From Chloroflexi bacterium B3_Chlor (GTDB lineage: Bacteria; Chloroflexota; Anaerolineae; UBA7937; B3-Chlor), in contig NJBK01000015.1 in assembly GCA_005223035.1 (NCBI GenBank), positions 1-55,670 on the forward strand: a DNA stretch of 55,670 nucleotides, given 5' to 3'. This document shows positions 7,159 through 15,655 of this stretch, one piece after another; within the stretch, counting starts at the first letter, position 1, and each line of letters opens with the position of its first letter. The notes below the pieces were generated by a model. That model saw nothing but the letters and a program-made list of their open reading frames with translations, ran no database searches and had not been told where the DNA came from. The position numbers and the translations under genes are program-made.

Positions 7159-8703
7159 ATGCCCCATGCAGAAACGCCACTCCGCAAGGACCATTTCTTG
7201 CTCCCCGTCGTATTCCTCAGTGGCATGACCGTCCTGGGTGTGGAGATGTCTGCCTCTCGCCTTCTCTCCCCATATTTCGGCGATTCACAGCTCATCTGGG
7301 CCAACTTGATAGGCTTGATGATGATCTACCTGAGTGTGGGCTACTACCTAGGGGGACGTCTGGCAGACCGGTATCCGCGCGGTGAACTGCTTTACCAACT
7401 GACCGCCTGGGCCGGCTTTACCATTGGGCTCATCCCTTTCCTCTCCCGACCTGTTCTGAGTTACCCGACCTTTGGCTTTGAGACCTACTCGATAGGCATC
7501 ATTGTGGGCTCCTTCTTCGCCATACTACTCCTCTTCACAGTTCCCGTTATCCTTCTGGGCTGCGTCTCACCCTTTGCTGTTCGTCTGCAATCGCGGTCAG
7601 TCGCCTCCACTGGTCACACGGCGGGCACCATCTATGCCTTGTCCACGTTGGGCAGCATCTTGGGCACCTTCCTGCCCACTTTGGTCTTGATCCCTCTTGT
7701 GGGCACTCGAACAACCTTCCTGGTCTGGTCCCTGATCCTGCTCGGAGTTTCCGTGGCTAGCCTTTTCTCAACTGTGGGGTCGCGAGCCCGATTGTATGTG
7801 CTGCTTCCGGTCCTGATTCTTCTCCTCCACCTTCTCTTCCCCGGCGGTCTCGTGAAAGACACGGAAGGATTGGTGCACGAGGCCGAATCTGCCTACAACT
7901 ACATTCAGGTCGTCGACCGAGACAGCAGACGAGTCTTGATGTTGAACGAGGGACAGGCCATCCACTCGGTATACTGGCCAGGTCACGTGCTGAGTGGCGG
8001 CATCTGGGACTACTTCTTGCTAGCGCCCTATTTTAGCACCCTGCCCGGTCCTGAAGAGATAGAGAGCTTGTGTATCATCGGCCTCGCAGCCGGCACGGCA
8101 GCCAAAGAGTACACAACCATCTATGGATCCATACCCATAGATGGCGTGGAGCTTGATCCTGAAATCGTGGAGGTAGGGCGCCGTTTCTTCGATATGAATG
8201 AGCCAAATCTGAACGTGATTGTTCAGGATGGCCGCTATTTCCTGGCCCAAAGCGACAGCAAATATGACGTCATCATTGCGGATGCGTATCGGCAGCCTTA
8301 CATCCCGTTTCATCTTGCGACCAGAGAATTCTTCGATCTAGCCCTCAAGCATCTGAATCCCGGAGGAGTTGTTGTCATTAACGTTGGCCGAACCGCCAGC
8401 GATTTCCGTCTGGTGGATGTCCTGGCCGCCACTATGGACCAGGTATTCGATACAGTCTTCATCCTCGATGTGCCCGGCGACAGTAACAGTCTGGTTATCG
8501 GTACCGAACGAGAGACAAGCCTGGAAAGTCTCCACGCAAGACTGAACAGTATTTCGAACAGTTGGCTGTTTGAGGTGGCAGAACGGTCAAGGGGGAGAGT
8601 GAGGGACTTCCAAGGCCAGGGCCTTGTCCTCACCGATGACCGGGCTCCTGTGGAGTACTTGACGCACCTGATCATCTTCAGATACTTGCTAGAAGGAGAG
8701 TAG
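7159..8703 (+). CDS. Fused membrane transporter-like / spermidine-synthase-like protein
   Basis: The first ~240 of 514 residues are hydrophobic, with about seven to eight membrane helices and the motif GVEMSASRLLSPYFGDSQLI typical of MFS-like N-termini fused to spermidine synthase. The C-terminal half has the aminopropyltransferase/methyltransferase fold. CIIGLAAGTAAKEYT is the nucleotide-binding loop, IDGVELDPEIVEVGRRFF carries the acidic residues, and DVIIADAYRQPYIPFHL is the catalytic region. The DAY block takes the place of the usual D-x-x-D. Family members are annotated as fused MFS/spermidine synthases, and few have been tested. The protein may act on a polyamine or another substrate at the membrane. 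It forms an operon with the DUF1461 gene four bases on. Confidence 0.88.
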   Translation: MPHAETPLRKDHFLLPVVFLSGMTVLGVEMSASRLLSPYFGDSQLIWANLIGLMMIYLSVGYYLGGRLADRYPRGELLYQLTAWAGFTIGLIPFLSRPVLSYPTFGFETYSIGIIVGSFFAILLLFTVPVILLGCVSPFAVRLQSRSVASTGHTAGTIYALSTLGSILGTFLPTLVLIPLVGTRTTFLVWSLILLGVSVASLFSTVGSRARLYVLLPVLILLLHLLFPGGLVKDTEGLVHEAESAYNYIQVVDRDSRRVLMLNEGQAIHSVYWPGHVLSGGIWDYFLLAPYFSTLPGPEEIESLCIIGLAAGTAAKEYTTIYGSIPIDGVELDPEIVEVGRRFFDMNEPNLNVIVQDGRYFLAQSDSKYDVIIADAYRQPYIPFHLATREFFDLALKHLNPGGVVVINVGRTASDFRLVDVLAATMDQVFDTVFILDVPGDSNSLVIGTERETSLESLHARLNSISNSWLFEVAERSRGRVRDFQGQGLVLTDDRAPVEYLTHLIIFRYLLEGE

Positions 8704-8706
8704 ACA

Positions 8707-9381
8707 GTGACAGCAAAGAAGGTACTCCTGAGGATCTGCGCCATCGTGATGATCGTCGTCACTCCGTGGTTCTTGGCCCTGACCACGATGCTCCCTCTCA
8801 TCTCGTCGCCCTTCCTGCGTCTTCAGTATGCCAGGCCAGACATACCACCCTCCAGCAGGTTCTCTCCGGAAGAGAGGCGGTCTGTCGCAGAGGCCGCCGC
8901 GCACTACCTAATCTCAAGGGAAGGCATCGAGTATTTGGCGAATCTATCAGACGACGATGGACTACCCTTGTTCAACCAGCGAGAGCTCACCCACATGGTC
9001 GACGTCAAGGTCCTACTGGGGCAGGCGGCCAGACTAGACTTGGCACTGGGTTTGCTGGCGGCAGGATCCCTTGGCATCTTGCTGAGCCAGGAGGAAAGCA
9101 GAAAGCGAACCCCTTTCTATCTGCTCATCACTTCGCTGGTAACTCCTGCCCTGTGCATCTCTGCCCTCATAGCGGTTCCTCTTCAGTTCCGCTGGTTCTT
9201 TGTCGAGTTCCACCACGTCTTTTTTGTGGGTGATTCCTGGCTGTTTCCCAGGTCCGACACCCTCATCCAGCTCTTCCCAGAGAGGTTCTGGTTCAACGGG
9301 CTTCAATCCTGGCTCTTGCTGATCATCGCGGAATCAATCGTTCTCGGCATTGGCGCCTATGTCTGGATGAGGAAAAAATGA
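8707..9381 (+). CDS. TIGR01906/DUF1461 integral membrane protein
   Basis: The 224-residue protein starts at a GTG, with a GGAGAG site inside the end of the upstream gene. It has an N-terminal membrane helix, an extracytoplasmic loop with LFNQRELTHMVDVKVL, and three further helices. The loop between them contains FHHVFFVGDSWLFPRSDTLI and QLFPERFW. The pattern E-L-x-H-M-x-D-V followed by F-H-x-x-F and W-x-F-P is the signature of the TIGR01906 (DUF1461) family found in Firmicutes and Chloroflexota. The function is unknown. Linkage to the spermidine-synthase-like gene may point to a shared membrane process. Confidence 0.85.
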   Translation: MTAKKVLLRICAIVMIVVTPWFLALTTMLPLISSPFLRLQYARPDIPPSSRFSPEERRSVAEAAAHYLISREGIEYLANLSDDDGLPLFNQRELTHMVDVKVLLGQAARLDLALGLLAAGSLGILLSQEESRKRTPFYLLITSLVTPALCISALIAVPLQFRWFFVEFHHVFFVGDSWLFPRSDTLIQLFPERFWFNGLQSWLLLIIAESIVLGIGAYVWMRKK

Positions 9382-9724
9382 ATCGCTTCCTCACGGGACA
9401 CAGAAGATGCGATTCACGATCTTTGCAGCCGCAATGTGTCGTGTCTTCAGCCAGATAATTGCGTCTCTGGCGATGACGACCCTTCCCTCATCAGGCCCGC
9501 ACATCAGTCGTTGGAGGGCGAGAGACGGGGTGGCAGATGATGCGCCGGTGATGATCACCACGCAGGTCCTCACAGTTGTCGCCTCCTCATACTACGCACA
9601 GGCACAATCCACCAAGAGGTCTTCGTCTCTCCTCGGCCGAACTGCGCCACACGGGCGGGTTCTCCATTAGACCTGCTAACCGAGTTGCCGCAGCAGCGTG
9701 TGAGACTACCGTACAGGACCCCAC
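9382..9724. other. Intergenic region, no gene seen
   Basis: No supported gene is present. Just past the DUF1461 stop lies an inverted repeat (TGAATCGC ... GCGATTCA, about 9380-9418) without a T run, which may be an RNA stem or weak terminator. Short frames here show no family motifs. Confidence 0.35.
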
Positions 9725-9758
9725 AAGAAAAAGCCCCGGGCGACCGTTCCGGGGCTTG
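9725..9758 (-). terminator. Rho-independent terminator of the cold-shock gene
   Basis: On the minus strand AAGCCCC pairs with GGGGCTT (9757-9751 with 9737-9731) and is followed by TTTTTC. It lies about 30 bases past the csp stop. Confidence 0.8.
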
Positions 9759-9785
9759 GATTCACGACCGAACCTGGCGATTGGC

Positions 9786-10028
9786 TCAGCTCTCTTCCTC
9801 ATAAGGAGGGGAGTAGATATTCAGCCTCACGACATCCACAGCTTGAGGACCTTTGGGGGCTTCCTTTGTGGTGAACTCGACCTCCTCCCCCTCATACAGA
9901 GTCTTGAAACCGTCGCCTCGAATCTCCGAATAATGCACAAACACATCCTCGCCCTCAGGCGGTTGGATGAACCCATATCCCCTTCGGGGGTTGAACCACC
10001 TCACCAGGCCAGTGAGTCTCTCCGCCAT
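9786..10028 (-). CDS. Cold-shock domain protein
   Basis: The 80-residue protein consists of one cold-shock domain. It has TGLVRWFNPRRGYGFI with the RNP1 motif RGYGFI, and DVFVHYSEI with RNP2. Such proteins bind single-stranded RNA/DNA and act as RNA chaperones or antiterminators. A short acidic tail (SPPYEEES) replaces the usual end. The ATG has GGAGG at good spacing. The gene follows the sigma-factor gene by 55 bases and may be co-transcribed with it; a strong terminator lies downstream. Confidence 0.93.
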   Translation of the reverse strand: MAERLTGLVRWFNPRRGYGFIQPPEGEDVFVHYSEIRGDGFKTLYEGEEVEFTTKEAPKGPQAVDVVRLNIYSPPYEEES

Positions 10029-10083
10029 GTGCTGTCCTCCTTGTCAACGAACTCCAACTGAGGCCTGTTCCTCGCAGTGAGGC

Positions 10084-11259
10084 TTATCTAAGATAGGTCC
10101 GAAGCTTTCGGCTGAAGTGCGGATGCCGTAGCTTTCGCAAGACCTCACCTTCGATCTGGCGAATGCGTTCCCTGCTGAGGTCGAACTCTTCCGCGATCTC
10201 CTGCAGGGTCCTGGGGTCGCCATCACTCAGCCCAAAACGCAGATCTATGATGCGGCGCTCCCTGGGCGGAAGCTTCTGCAGCGCATCGTGTAGTTGCTCC
10301 CTGAGTTGTGCATCCAAGACCACGTCCACCGGTGGCGGGATATCCTCGTCCTGGATGAACTCGCTTAGCTGGCTTTCCCCTTCCTCCCCAACCGGCTTCT
10401 CGAGAGAAAGTGTATGGGTGGGCGCCCTGAAAACCCGCTCCATTTGCTGGGGGCTGAGATTGAGGGCCTTGGCTATCTCTTCCCTGCCTGCCTTCCTCCC
10501 CAACTCCTTCTCCAGCTGGCCCGCCACCTGTTTGACCCTGCGAAGTCGCTCCCCCATGTGGACAGGCAGGCGGATGGTGCGACTTTGATACGAAAGAGCC
10601 CGGGTTATAGCTTGGCGAACCCACCAGGTGGCGTATGTGCTGAACCTGTTGCCCTGTCGATAGTCGAACTTGTCCACAGCACGCATCAGCCCCATATTGC
10701 CTTCCTGGATGAGATCCAAGAAGGTGAGCCCTTGTCCTCGATAATTCTTGGCGATGCTTATCACCAGGCGTAGGTTAGAACGAATCAAGTACTGGCGCCC
10801 CAGCTCCCCGTCCAGCACCTTCATCTGTCGCGCTCGCTTGGCCCTCTCAGAGCGGTAGAGGCCACGAGCCAGTCGGTCCTTGGCTCTCTTGCCGGCGTTC
10901 ATCCTCTTGACGAGAGCTACCTCCTCCTGAGCTGCGAGTATGGAGTGTCGAGCGGCCTCACGGAAATAGAGAGAGATGGCGCTCTCCGCGTCTACGTCAT
11001 CGAGATCGATCCCCCTCTCTGGCTCCTCATCGGTTTCCTCTGTCTTCGGCAATATCTCTAAGATACGGTCCCCTTCTTCATCGACGATGGAGACACCTTC
11101 ACCTTGGAGCAAGGCATATACCTCGCCAATCTCTTCAACGTGAAGCTCTGGCTGAGGGTACTCTTGGAGTATGTCTTCCAGAGTAACGTAGCCCTGCTCT
11201 TCACCCTTCTCCAGGAGTCTCTCTTTCGGTGTATTGCCTGTCTCTTGTATACTATCCAT
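10084..11259 (-). CDS. rpoD: RNA polymerase primary-type sigma-70 factor
   Basis: The 391-residue protein has an N-terminal region 1.1-like segment ([20 protein letters not shown]) and region 1.2 ([20 protein letters not shown]). Regions 2.1-2.4 contain [39 protein letters not shown] and [14 protein letters not shown]. Region 3 follows, and region 4.2 has [20 protein letters not shown]. Region 1.1 and the full set of conserved regions argue for the housekeeping sigma factor or a close group-2 paralogue; these cannot be told apart from one gene. The short length is usual outside Proteobacteria. Transcription likely begins near 11418, leaving a leader of about 160 bases. It should recognise the TTG/TATAAT promoters seen across this window. 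Confidence 0.9.
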   Translation of the reverse strand: MDSIQETGNTPKERLLEKGEEQGYVTLEDILQEYPQPELHVEEIGEVYALLQGEGVSIVDEEGDRILEILPKTEETDEEPERGIDLDDVDAESAISLYFREAARHSILAAQEEVALVKRMNAGKRAKDRLARGLYRSERAKRARQMKVLDGELGRQYLIRSNLRLVISIAKNYRGQGLTFLDLIQEGNMGLMRAVDKFDYRQGNRFSTYATWWVRQAITRALSYQSRTIRLPVHMGERLRRVKQVAGQLEKELGRKAGREEIAKALNLSPQQMERVFRAPTHTLSLEKPVGEEGESQLSEFIQDEDIPPPVDVVLDAQLREQLHDALQKLPPRERRIIDLRFGLSDGDPRTLQEIAEEFDLSRERIRQIEGEVLRKLRHPHFSRKLRTYLR

Positions 11260-11425
11260 TAGTATCCCTTACCGAGATGCGGCTTGGCAAAGAAAATGCC
11301 GCCACTCTCTACTGGGCGGCAGAAGAACAAGGAGCTACAAAGAACGCATTCTGCGACAAAGCACACAAGACCGCATCTCTCCGGCCAATAAGATATCTGG
11401 CTACCATCCAGCCCAAATCTACCCC

Positions 11426-11454
11426 ATTATACCACAAAGTTCGCCTTAAATCAA
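11426..11454 (-). promoter_or_regulatory. Promoter of the sigma factor gene
   Basis: Minus strand: TTGATT (11454-11449), 17 bases, TATAAT (11431-11426). Confidence 0.7.
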
Positions 11455-11632
11455 GCCCCTAAGAGTCGATTCTTAGGTTAAATCTTCATAGACTCGTCCA
11501 AGATCCTGTCCCCTTTCGGGCGTATCCCCAGCGCCTGACAGGAATGATCCCAACTCTGAACATGCTTCCCTGCGACTCGACACAACAATCGCCGCACGGA
11601 TTCCATCGATGTTCAACCTCCTTTGACCTCTC

Positions 11633-11661
11633 TTGCGGTAGTGGCAGAGAGATGATAGAAT
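11633..11661 (+). promoter_or_regulatory. Promoter of the FHA pseudogene
   Basis: TTGCGG (11633-11638), 17 bases, TAGAAT (11656-11661). An AAAAGGA site follows, then an ATG at 11680. Confidence 0.45.
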
Positions 11662-11679
11662 GTCGCCACGGAAAAGGAC

Positions 11680-12214
11680 ATGGATATGAACGCTGACGTC
11701 GTGCTTGTCACCGGAGAAGCTGATCTCATCGTCGCCGTCATCTTGATCATCCACTGGTTCTTCTTCCGGCGAGTGCTCTCCACACAATAACGCGCGCAGA
11801 CTCAACTGCCCCAGCTCGGCCAACAGGAGGCGATTCCCTCGAATCTCACAGATTTGCCAGAGACGTGGCCATCTCTGGCGGGCAGAATGGCGGAAGCCTG
11901 GCTTCTCGTGCTAGAGGGATTGAGTACAGGAGCACGTCACTTGGCAGGCGAACGCACAGGCGTGATTGGTAGAGGTAGCTGCCACCTCTCTCCGGCATGC
12001 CTGCATCGTTAGGCGAGGAGCTAGGTTCTTCACCTACGACCTTGGCTGGACGTTCGGCACCTTTGTCGACGGAAAGAGGGCAGATCCCTCAGCTGGAACT
12101 CGAGTGAAGCATGGCTGTGTCATAGGCATAGGCCATTCAAAGCTGGAATTCGACCAAGCCCAAAGAGCCAGCAAGCTCAGATCTGGGGCTGACGCGGGAA
12201 AGGAATCCAGATGA
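11680..12214 (+). pseudogene. Broken FhaB-like gene: membrane anchor plus FHA domain
   Basis: An AAAAGGA site precedes the ATG at 11680. The frame reads a short N-terminus and a membrane helix (ADLIVAVILIIHWFFFRRVL), then a TAA at 11788. The same frame is open again beyond it and continues into the first strands of an FHA domain (AWLLVLEGLSTGARHLAGER, TGVIGRG). Near 11970-11990 the reading shifts by one frame and the rest of the FHA domain follows (RHACIVRRGARFFTYDLGWT, FGTFVDGKR, IGIGHSKLEF), with about 20 bases missing before the conserved RHA. The layout matches FhaB/FipA-type phosphothreonine-binding proteins of the cell-division machinery. A stop and a shift make it a likely pseudogene unless the assembly is wrong. 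Its end overlaps the next start (ATGA). Confidence 0.6.
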
Positions 12215-13242
12215 GGCAAATCAGATTGGGCAGGACAGGACTGATAGTTTCCGAGGTGGGGTTTGGCGGCATCCCGATCCAGAGACTATCGGAACAGGAA
12301 GCCGTGACACTAGTGAGGCGTTGCCTAGATCTGGGAATCACCTTTCTCGACACGGCCAACGGCTACTCTACCAGTGAAGAGCGCATCGGCAAGGCCATAG
12401 CTGGCAGGCGCGATGGTCTCGTTCTGGCTACAAAGACAGGTGCCAGGGACGGGGCAGGCGTTACAAAACACCTAACGCTGAGCTTGGAGCGACTTGGTGT
12501 GGAAACCATAGACCTATACCAGTTCCACGGTGTCAGCAGTGATGAGGATTATGACAAAGTCCTGGCTCCTGCCGGGCCATTGGCGGTTGTGAGGGAGGCG
12601 CAGGGCTGTGGGCAGGTACGACACATCGGACTGACCTCCCACTCCATGCAAATAGCGCTAAGGGCCGTCAAATCGGGGCACTTCGAGACCATCATGTTTC
12701 CCTTCAACTTCATCACCAACGAGGCGGCTCAAGAGCTCATCCCTCTCGCCATCGAACGAGATGTCGGCTTCATCGCCATGAAGCCATTGGCCGGAGGAGC
12801 ACTGGACAATGCCACTCTCGCCTTCACGTATCTGCGCCGGTTTCCCAACATACTACCTATTCCAGGCATAGAACGAGCCGAAGAGATCGAAGAGATCATC
12901 GCCGTCATGGAAGGGCCCGCGGAGATGACACCTGGCGAGCAAGAAGAGATAGAGCGCCTGCAAGCCGAACTGGGGACCCGTTTCTGCCGCCGCTGTGGCT
13001 ACTGCCAGCCCTGCCCTGAAGCAGTATCCATCCAACTACTGATGATCATGGATAGCATGATCAAGCGCATGCCTCCCGCTGATGTCTTCGCCGACTTCAC
13101 CCAGTTGGTGGAAGCCGCTGATGCCTGCACCGAATGTGGCGAGTGCGAGGAGAAATGCCCCTACGGCCTGCCCATCCGCGAGATCATCAACTTTCACGTG
13201 GAGTTGTTCCACAGCGAGATGGCGCGGGCGGGTTTCCCCTGA
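12211..13242 (+). CDS. Aldo/keto reductase with C-terminal iron-sulfur motifs
   Basis: The 343-residue protein has an aldo/keto reductase barrel (about 1-250). Tetrad residues are in FLDTANGYSTSEERIGKAI (Asp, Tyr), LATKTG (Lys) and LYQFHGV (His). The C-terminal ferredoxin-like part has CRRCGYCQPCPEAV and CTECGECEEKCPYGLP, enough Cys for two clusters or one 4Fe-4S plus a structural site. This is the predicted-oxidoreductase group COG1453, of unknown physiological substrate. The ATG overlaps the stop of the FHA frame, so the two were once an operon. A Cys-rich gene follows 20 bases on. Confidence 0.9.
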   Translation: MRQIRLGRTGLIVSEVGFGGIPIQRLSEQEAVTLVRRCLDLGITFLDTANGYSTSEERIGKAIAGRRDGLVLATKTGARDGAGVTKHLTLSLERLGVETIDLYQFHGVSSDEDYDKVLAPAGPLAVVREAQGCGQVRHIGLTSHSMQIALRAVKSGHFETIMFPFNFITNEAAQELIPLAIERDVGFIAMKPLAGGALDNATLAFTYLRRFPNILPIPGIERAEEIEEIIAVMEGPAEMTPGEQEEIERLQAELGTRFCRRCGYCQPCPEAVSIQLLMIMDSMIKRMPPADVFADFTQLVEAADACTECGECEEKCPYGLPIREIINFHVELFHSEMARAGFP

Positions 13243-13262
13243 AGTGAAGATGGAGTGAGGGA

Positions 13263-13568
13263 ATGCCCACCACATGCAGGTTCTACTACGAGGATAGCCA
13301 CCGTAGGAGCCCCAAGAGGGAGTGTCGCCTCATCCAGCGTAGCCCTGCGTCCAAGCCCTGGCACGATCGGCTCTGCAGCAAGTGCCCGGTGCCGGAGATC
13401 CTGGAAACGAACCCTTGCGCTAACCTCGCTCTGGAAGCCGAGGTGATCTCGAGATGGCGGCTCTTTCCAAGGGTGAGCGTCTTCGCCGTGTGCACGGTGA
13501 AACTGGACCAGATCCGCGACGCGACCGGCTGCAGGGAAGGCTGTGCCCAGTTTCAGACTCTCCTGTGA
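13263..13568 (+). CDS. Small cysteine-rich conserved-looking protein
   Basis: The 101-residue protein contains nine cysteines in an ordered layout: C-x14-C early, then CSKCPVPEILETNPCANLALE, then VFAVCTVKL, then GCREGCAQF. Spacing and the repeated CxxC/CxxxC pairs suggest a metal- or Fe-S-binding protein. A GAGGGA site sits before the ATG, 20 bases past the aldo/keto reductase, whose own cluster motifs fit a shared redox role. I do not recognise the family, and the link to the reductase is inference. Confidence 0.6.
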   Translation: MPTTCRFYYEDSHRRSPKRECRLIQRSPASKPWHDRLCSKCPVPEILETNPCANLALEAEVISRWRLFPRVSVFAVCTVKLDQIRDATGCREGCAQFQTLL

Positions 13569-13700
13569 CTCGGGCTAGTTGCCCAGCAACGCTCCACATA
13601 TCATGCGCATGACGCCTACTGCAGTCGGAACGGCAGAGCTCCCCTATCACCTCGTCGCTCCAATCGCCTCTGGGCCCCCACGTGAAGGTCAGCCCAGCCC

Positions 13701-14516
13701 TCATTCCTGGCACCGCGCGCAGAAGTAGGTCCCTCTGCCTCCAACGGTGGCCTTCTCAATCGGCGAGCCACACACCTTGCAGGGTTTCCCCTCGCGCTGT
13801 TTGACCTGGAAATGCTCCTGGAAGGCTCCCTTCCTGCCATCCAGATGAACGAAGGCCATCTCTGAGGAGCCCCCCATCTCCAATCCTCGACGCAGAATGT
13901 CGACAATGCTTGAGTGCAACCTCTGTAGTTCTTTGTCGCTCAGTGATGAGGCCTGTCTCGTAGGTGCTATGTGACCGTCAAAGAGGATCTCGTCGGCATA
14001 GGTATTACCTATCCCGGCGATGAGGCTCTGATTCAGCAAAAGAGGCTTGACTTTGCCTCGTCGTCCGGCCAGAGTGCTCTTCAGGACCCCCACGGTGAAA
14101 CCCTCGCTCGTAGGATCGTGACCGAGCTTCTTCAGCTGGGGCAGTTCGTCAAGCTCAGAGGTGGGCACCAGCTGAAGAAACCTCAGAGCCACCTGGCCGA
14201 GGGAGAGTTGCTCCGATGCGAACGCTAAGATGAGGCGCACGTCGTTGGGATCTCCGTCATGGAGGCTGGAAAGCAATAGCTGACCTACCATCATCAAATG
14301 AATCAGCAACGAGAATCCGCTGTCGAATTGCAGGACCAGCATCTTGCCCCGCCGCTCCACCCTGACGATGGTGGCTCCTTCGATCGCCGATTTCCATTCT
14401 GGTACGGGACAGTCACCTCCCCTACCCTCAGGGACGATGACCTCCTTCACCTGTCGGCCCAGTACATGGGCGTTCAATTCGTCCTTCAGAATCTCCAGTT
14501 CAGGAAGCTCCGGCAC
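13701..14516 (-). CDS. mutM: Formamidopyrimidine-DNA glycosylase (Fpg/MutM type)
   Basis: The 271-residue protein begins MPELPELEIL, with the catalytic Pro-2 and Glu-3. ERRGKMLVLQF carries the Lys of the beta-hairpin, IAGIGNTYADEILF is the helix-two-turn-helix, and a C-terminal zinc finger has two CxxC pairs (CKVC and CARC). This base-excision enzyme removes oxidised purines such as 8-oxoguanine and nicks the strand. All key residues are present and the length is normal. It is the last gene of a run with a DUF763 protein (29 bases upstream) and an SPL-like radical SAM protein, which suggests a shared DNA-repair setting. Confidence 0.92.
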   Translation of the reverse strand: MPELPELEILKDELNAHVLGRQVKEVIVPEGRGGDCPVPEWKSAIEGATIVRVERRGKMLVLQFDSGFSLLIHLMMVGQLLLSSLHDGDPNDVRLILAFASEQLSLGQVALRFLQLVPTSELDELPQLKKLGHDPTSEGFTVGVLKSTLAGRRGKVKPLLLNQSLIAGIGNTYADEILFDGHIAPTRQASSLSDKELQRLHSSIVDILRRGLEMGGSSEMAFVHLDGRKGAFQEHFQVKQREGKPCKVCGSPIEKATVGGRGTYFCARCQE

Positions 14517-14545
14517 CTGGGCCCTCCAAGTTGGCCGTCATCACA

Positions 14546-15634
14546 CTATGACCTTGGCTTCGTCTGCTCTCCCCAAGACGAAAGCCGTCGTAGGGCAGCG
14601 AGTTTCTCTCTGTCTCCCAATCTGGCCCGTCCCAGTGCGTGCTCCAGGGTGGCGATGGAGTGATCGTAATTCGTCCGATCAACGGGATAGGGATGGCCGT
14701 CCTTGCCACCGTGGGCGAAACTGTACCGCACAGGGTCACGGAAGCTGGGAGCGACTCCGTATACCAGCTCGGAGATGAGGCTCAGCGCCCGGATGGTCTT
14801 GGCCCCCACTCCTCGCATGCCCAACAGCGACTCGAAGTCGTCTGGCTGCTGTTCGTAGGTCTTGAGGAAGATTGCGTGCAGCCTATCTGGATGTACGTCA
14901 CTCAAACGAACTTCGTGATGCGAGGGTAACTCCAGACGCTTCAGTTTCTTGAGTTCTGTCACTAGCCGCTCTGGCTCTTCCCGGCTTAACGTAGTGCTGG
15001 TCTCCCGGGCCTGCTCGCTCTCTCGCGCCACCATATTGAGGACCTCGCCCTTCTCGTCACAGCAGATGGCCGCGTGGGGCTCACAGATGAAGTCCTCAAG
15101 GCCCTCGCTGAGCCAGTGGTACCGTCTGGCAAACCTGGTGGATGCGTTCATCCCCTGCTGAATCACACACCACATACCCTGCTGATTGAAAACGAAAGTG
15201 TGGTGATAGATCTGGTAGCCATCCTGCAGACCGGCACTGTCCACCTTCGCCGCCATCCGGCTAGCGTAGATCAGTTCTGCAGGGTCCTTGTCAACGGAAG
15301 GGCAAAGGCGCTCGATTTCCTGAGGCGTGCGACGGGAGGCGGCACCCTTGCCTCCAGCCACGAATAGCCCGAGTTCTCTCTGTCGTACCTTGAGCCCTTC
15401 CTTGAGTGCGCCACAGGCAGTGGTCGTGAGGCCGCTAGAATGCCAATCGAAGCCCAGGACGCAGCCGAAGGACTGAAACCAGAAGGGGTCAGCGAGACGG
15501 CAGAGCAGGTCTTCAGTGCCGTGCTCTTCCACAATGACAGTGGCTATTTCACCCGCAAGCTTGCTCATACGGTCGAACAACCAGCGAGGTGCTTTTCCGT
15601 AGTGCAGCGGCAGGTTGGCAGTGCCCGTTCTCAT
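14546..15634 (-). CDS. DUF763 family protein
   Basis: The 362-residue protein starts MRTGTANLPLHYGKAPRWLF, the typical opening of DUF763 (COG1415). It has a conserved FGCVLGFDWHSSGLTTTACGA block, and RRYHWLSEGLEDFICEPHAA near the middle. Its C-terminal half carries a helix-hairpin-helix-like LLGMRGVGAKTIRALSLI. The family occurs in archaea and thermophilic or anaerobic bacteria and has no established function. The HhH motif suggests DNA binding. The neighbours are a radical SAM protein with its own HhH motif and Fpg, all within one likely transcript, so a DNA-repair role is a fair inference. Confidence 0.88.
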   Translation of the reverse strand: MRTGTANLPLHYGKAPRWLFDRMSKLAGEIATVIVEEHGTEDLLCRLADPFWFQSFGCVLGFDWHSSGLTTTACGALKEGLKVRQRELGLFVAGGKGAASRRTPQEIERLCPSVDKDPAELIYASRMAAKVDSAGLQDGYQIYHHTFVFNQQGMWCVIQQGMNASTRFARRYHWLSEGLEDFICEPHAAICCDEKGEVLNMVARESEQARETSTTLSREEPERLVTELKKLKRLELPSHHEVRLSDVHPDRLHAIFLKTYEQQPDDFESLLGMRGVGAKTIRALSLISELVYGVAPSFRDPVRYSFAHGGKDGHPYPVDRTNYDHSIATLEHALGRARLGDREKLAALRRLSSWGEQTKPRS

Positions 15635-15655
15635 GATTCTGGCCCTCGTATTACA

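Noticed and set aside
11473-11823. Minus-strand frame of 116 codons
   Set aside because: It is antisense to the membrane anchor of the FHA pseudogene, has an acidic low-complexity part and no motif. The plus strand explains the sequence better.
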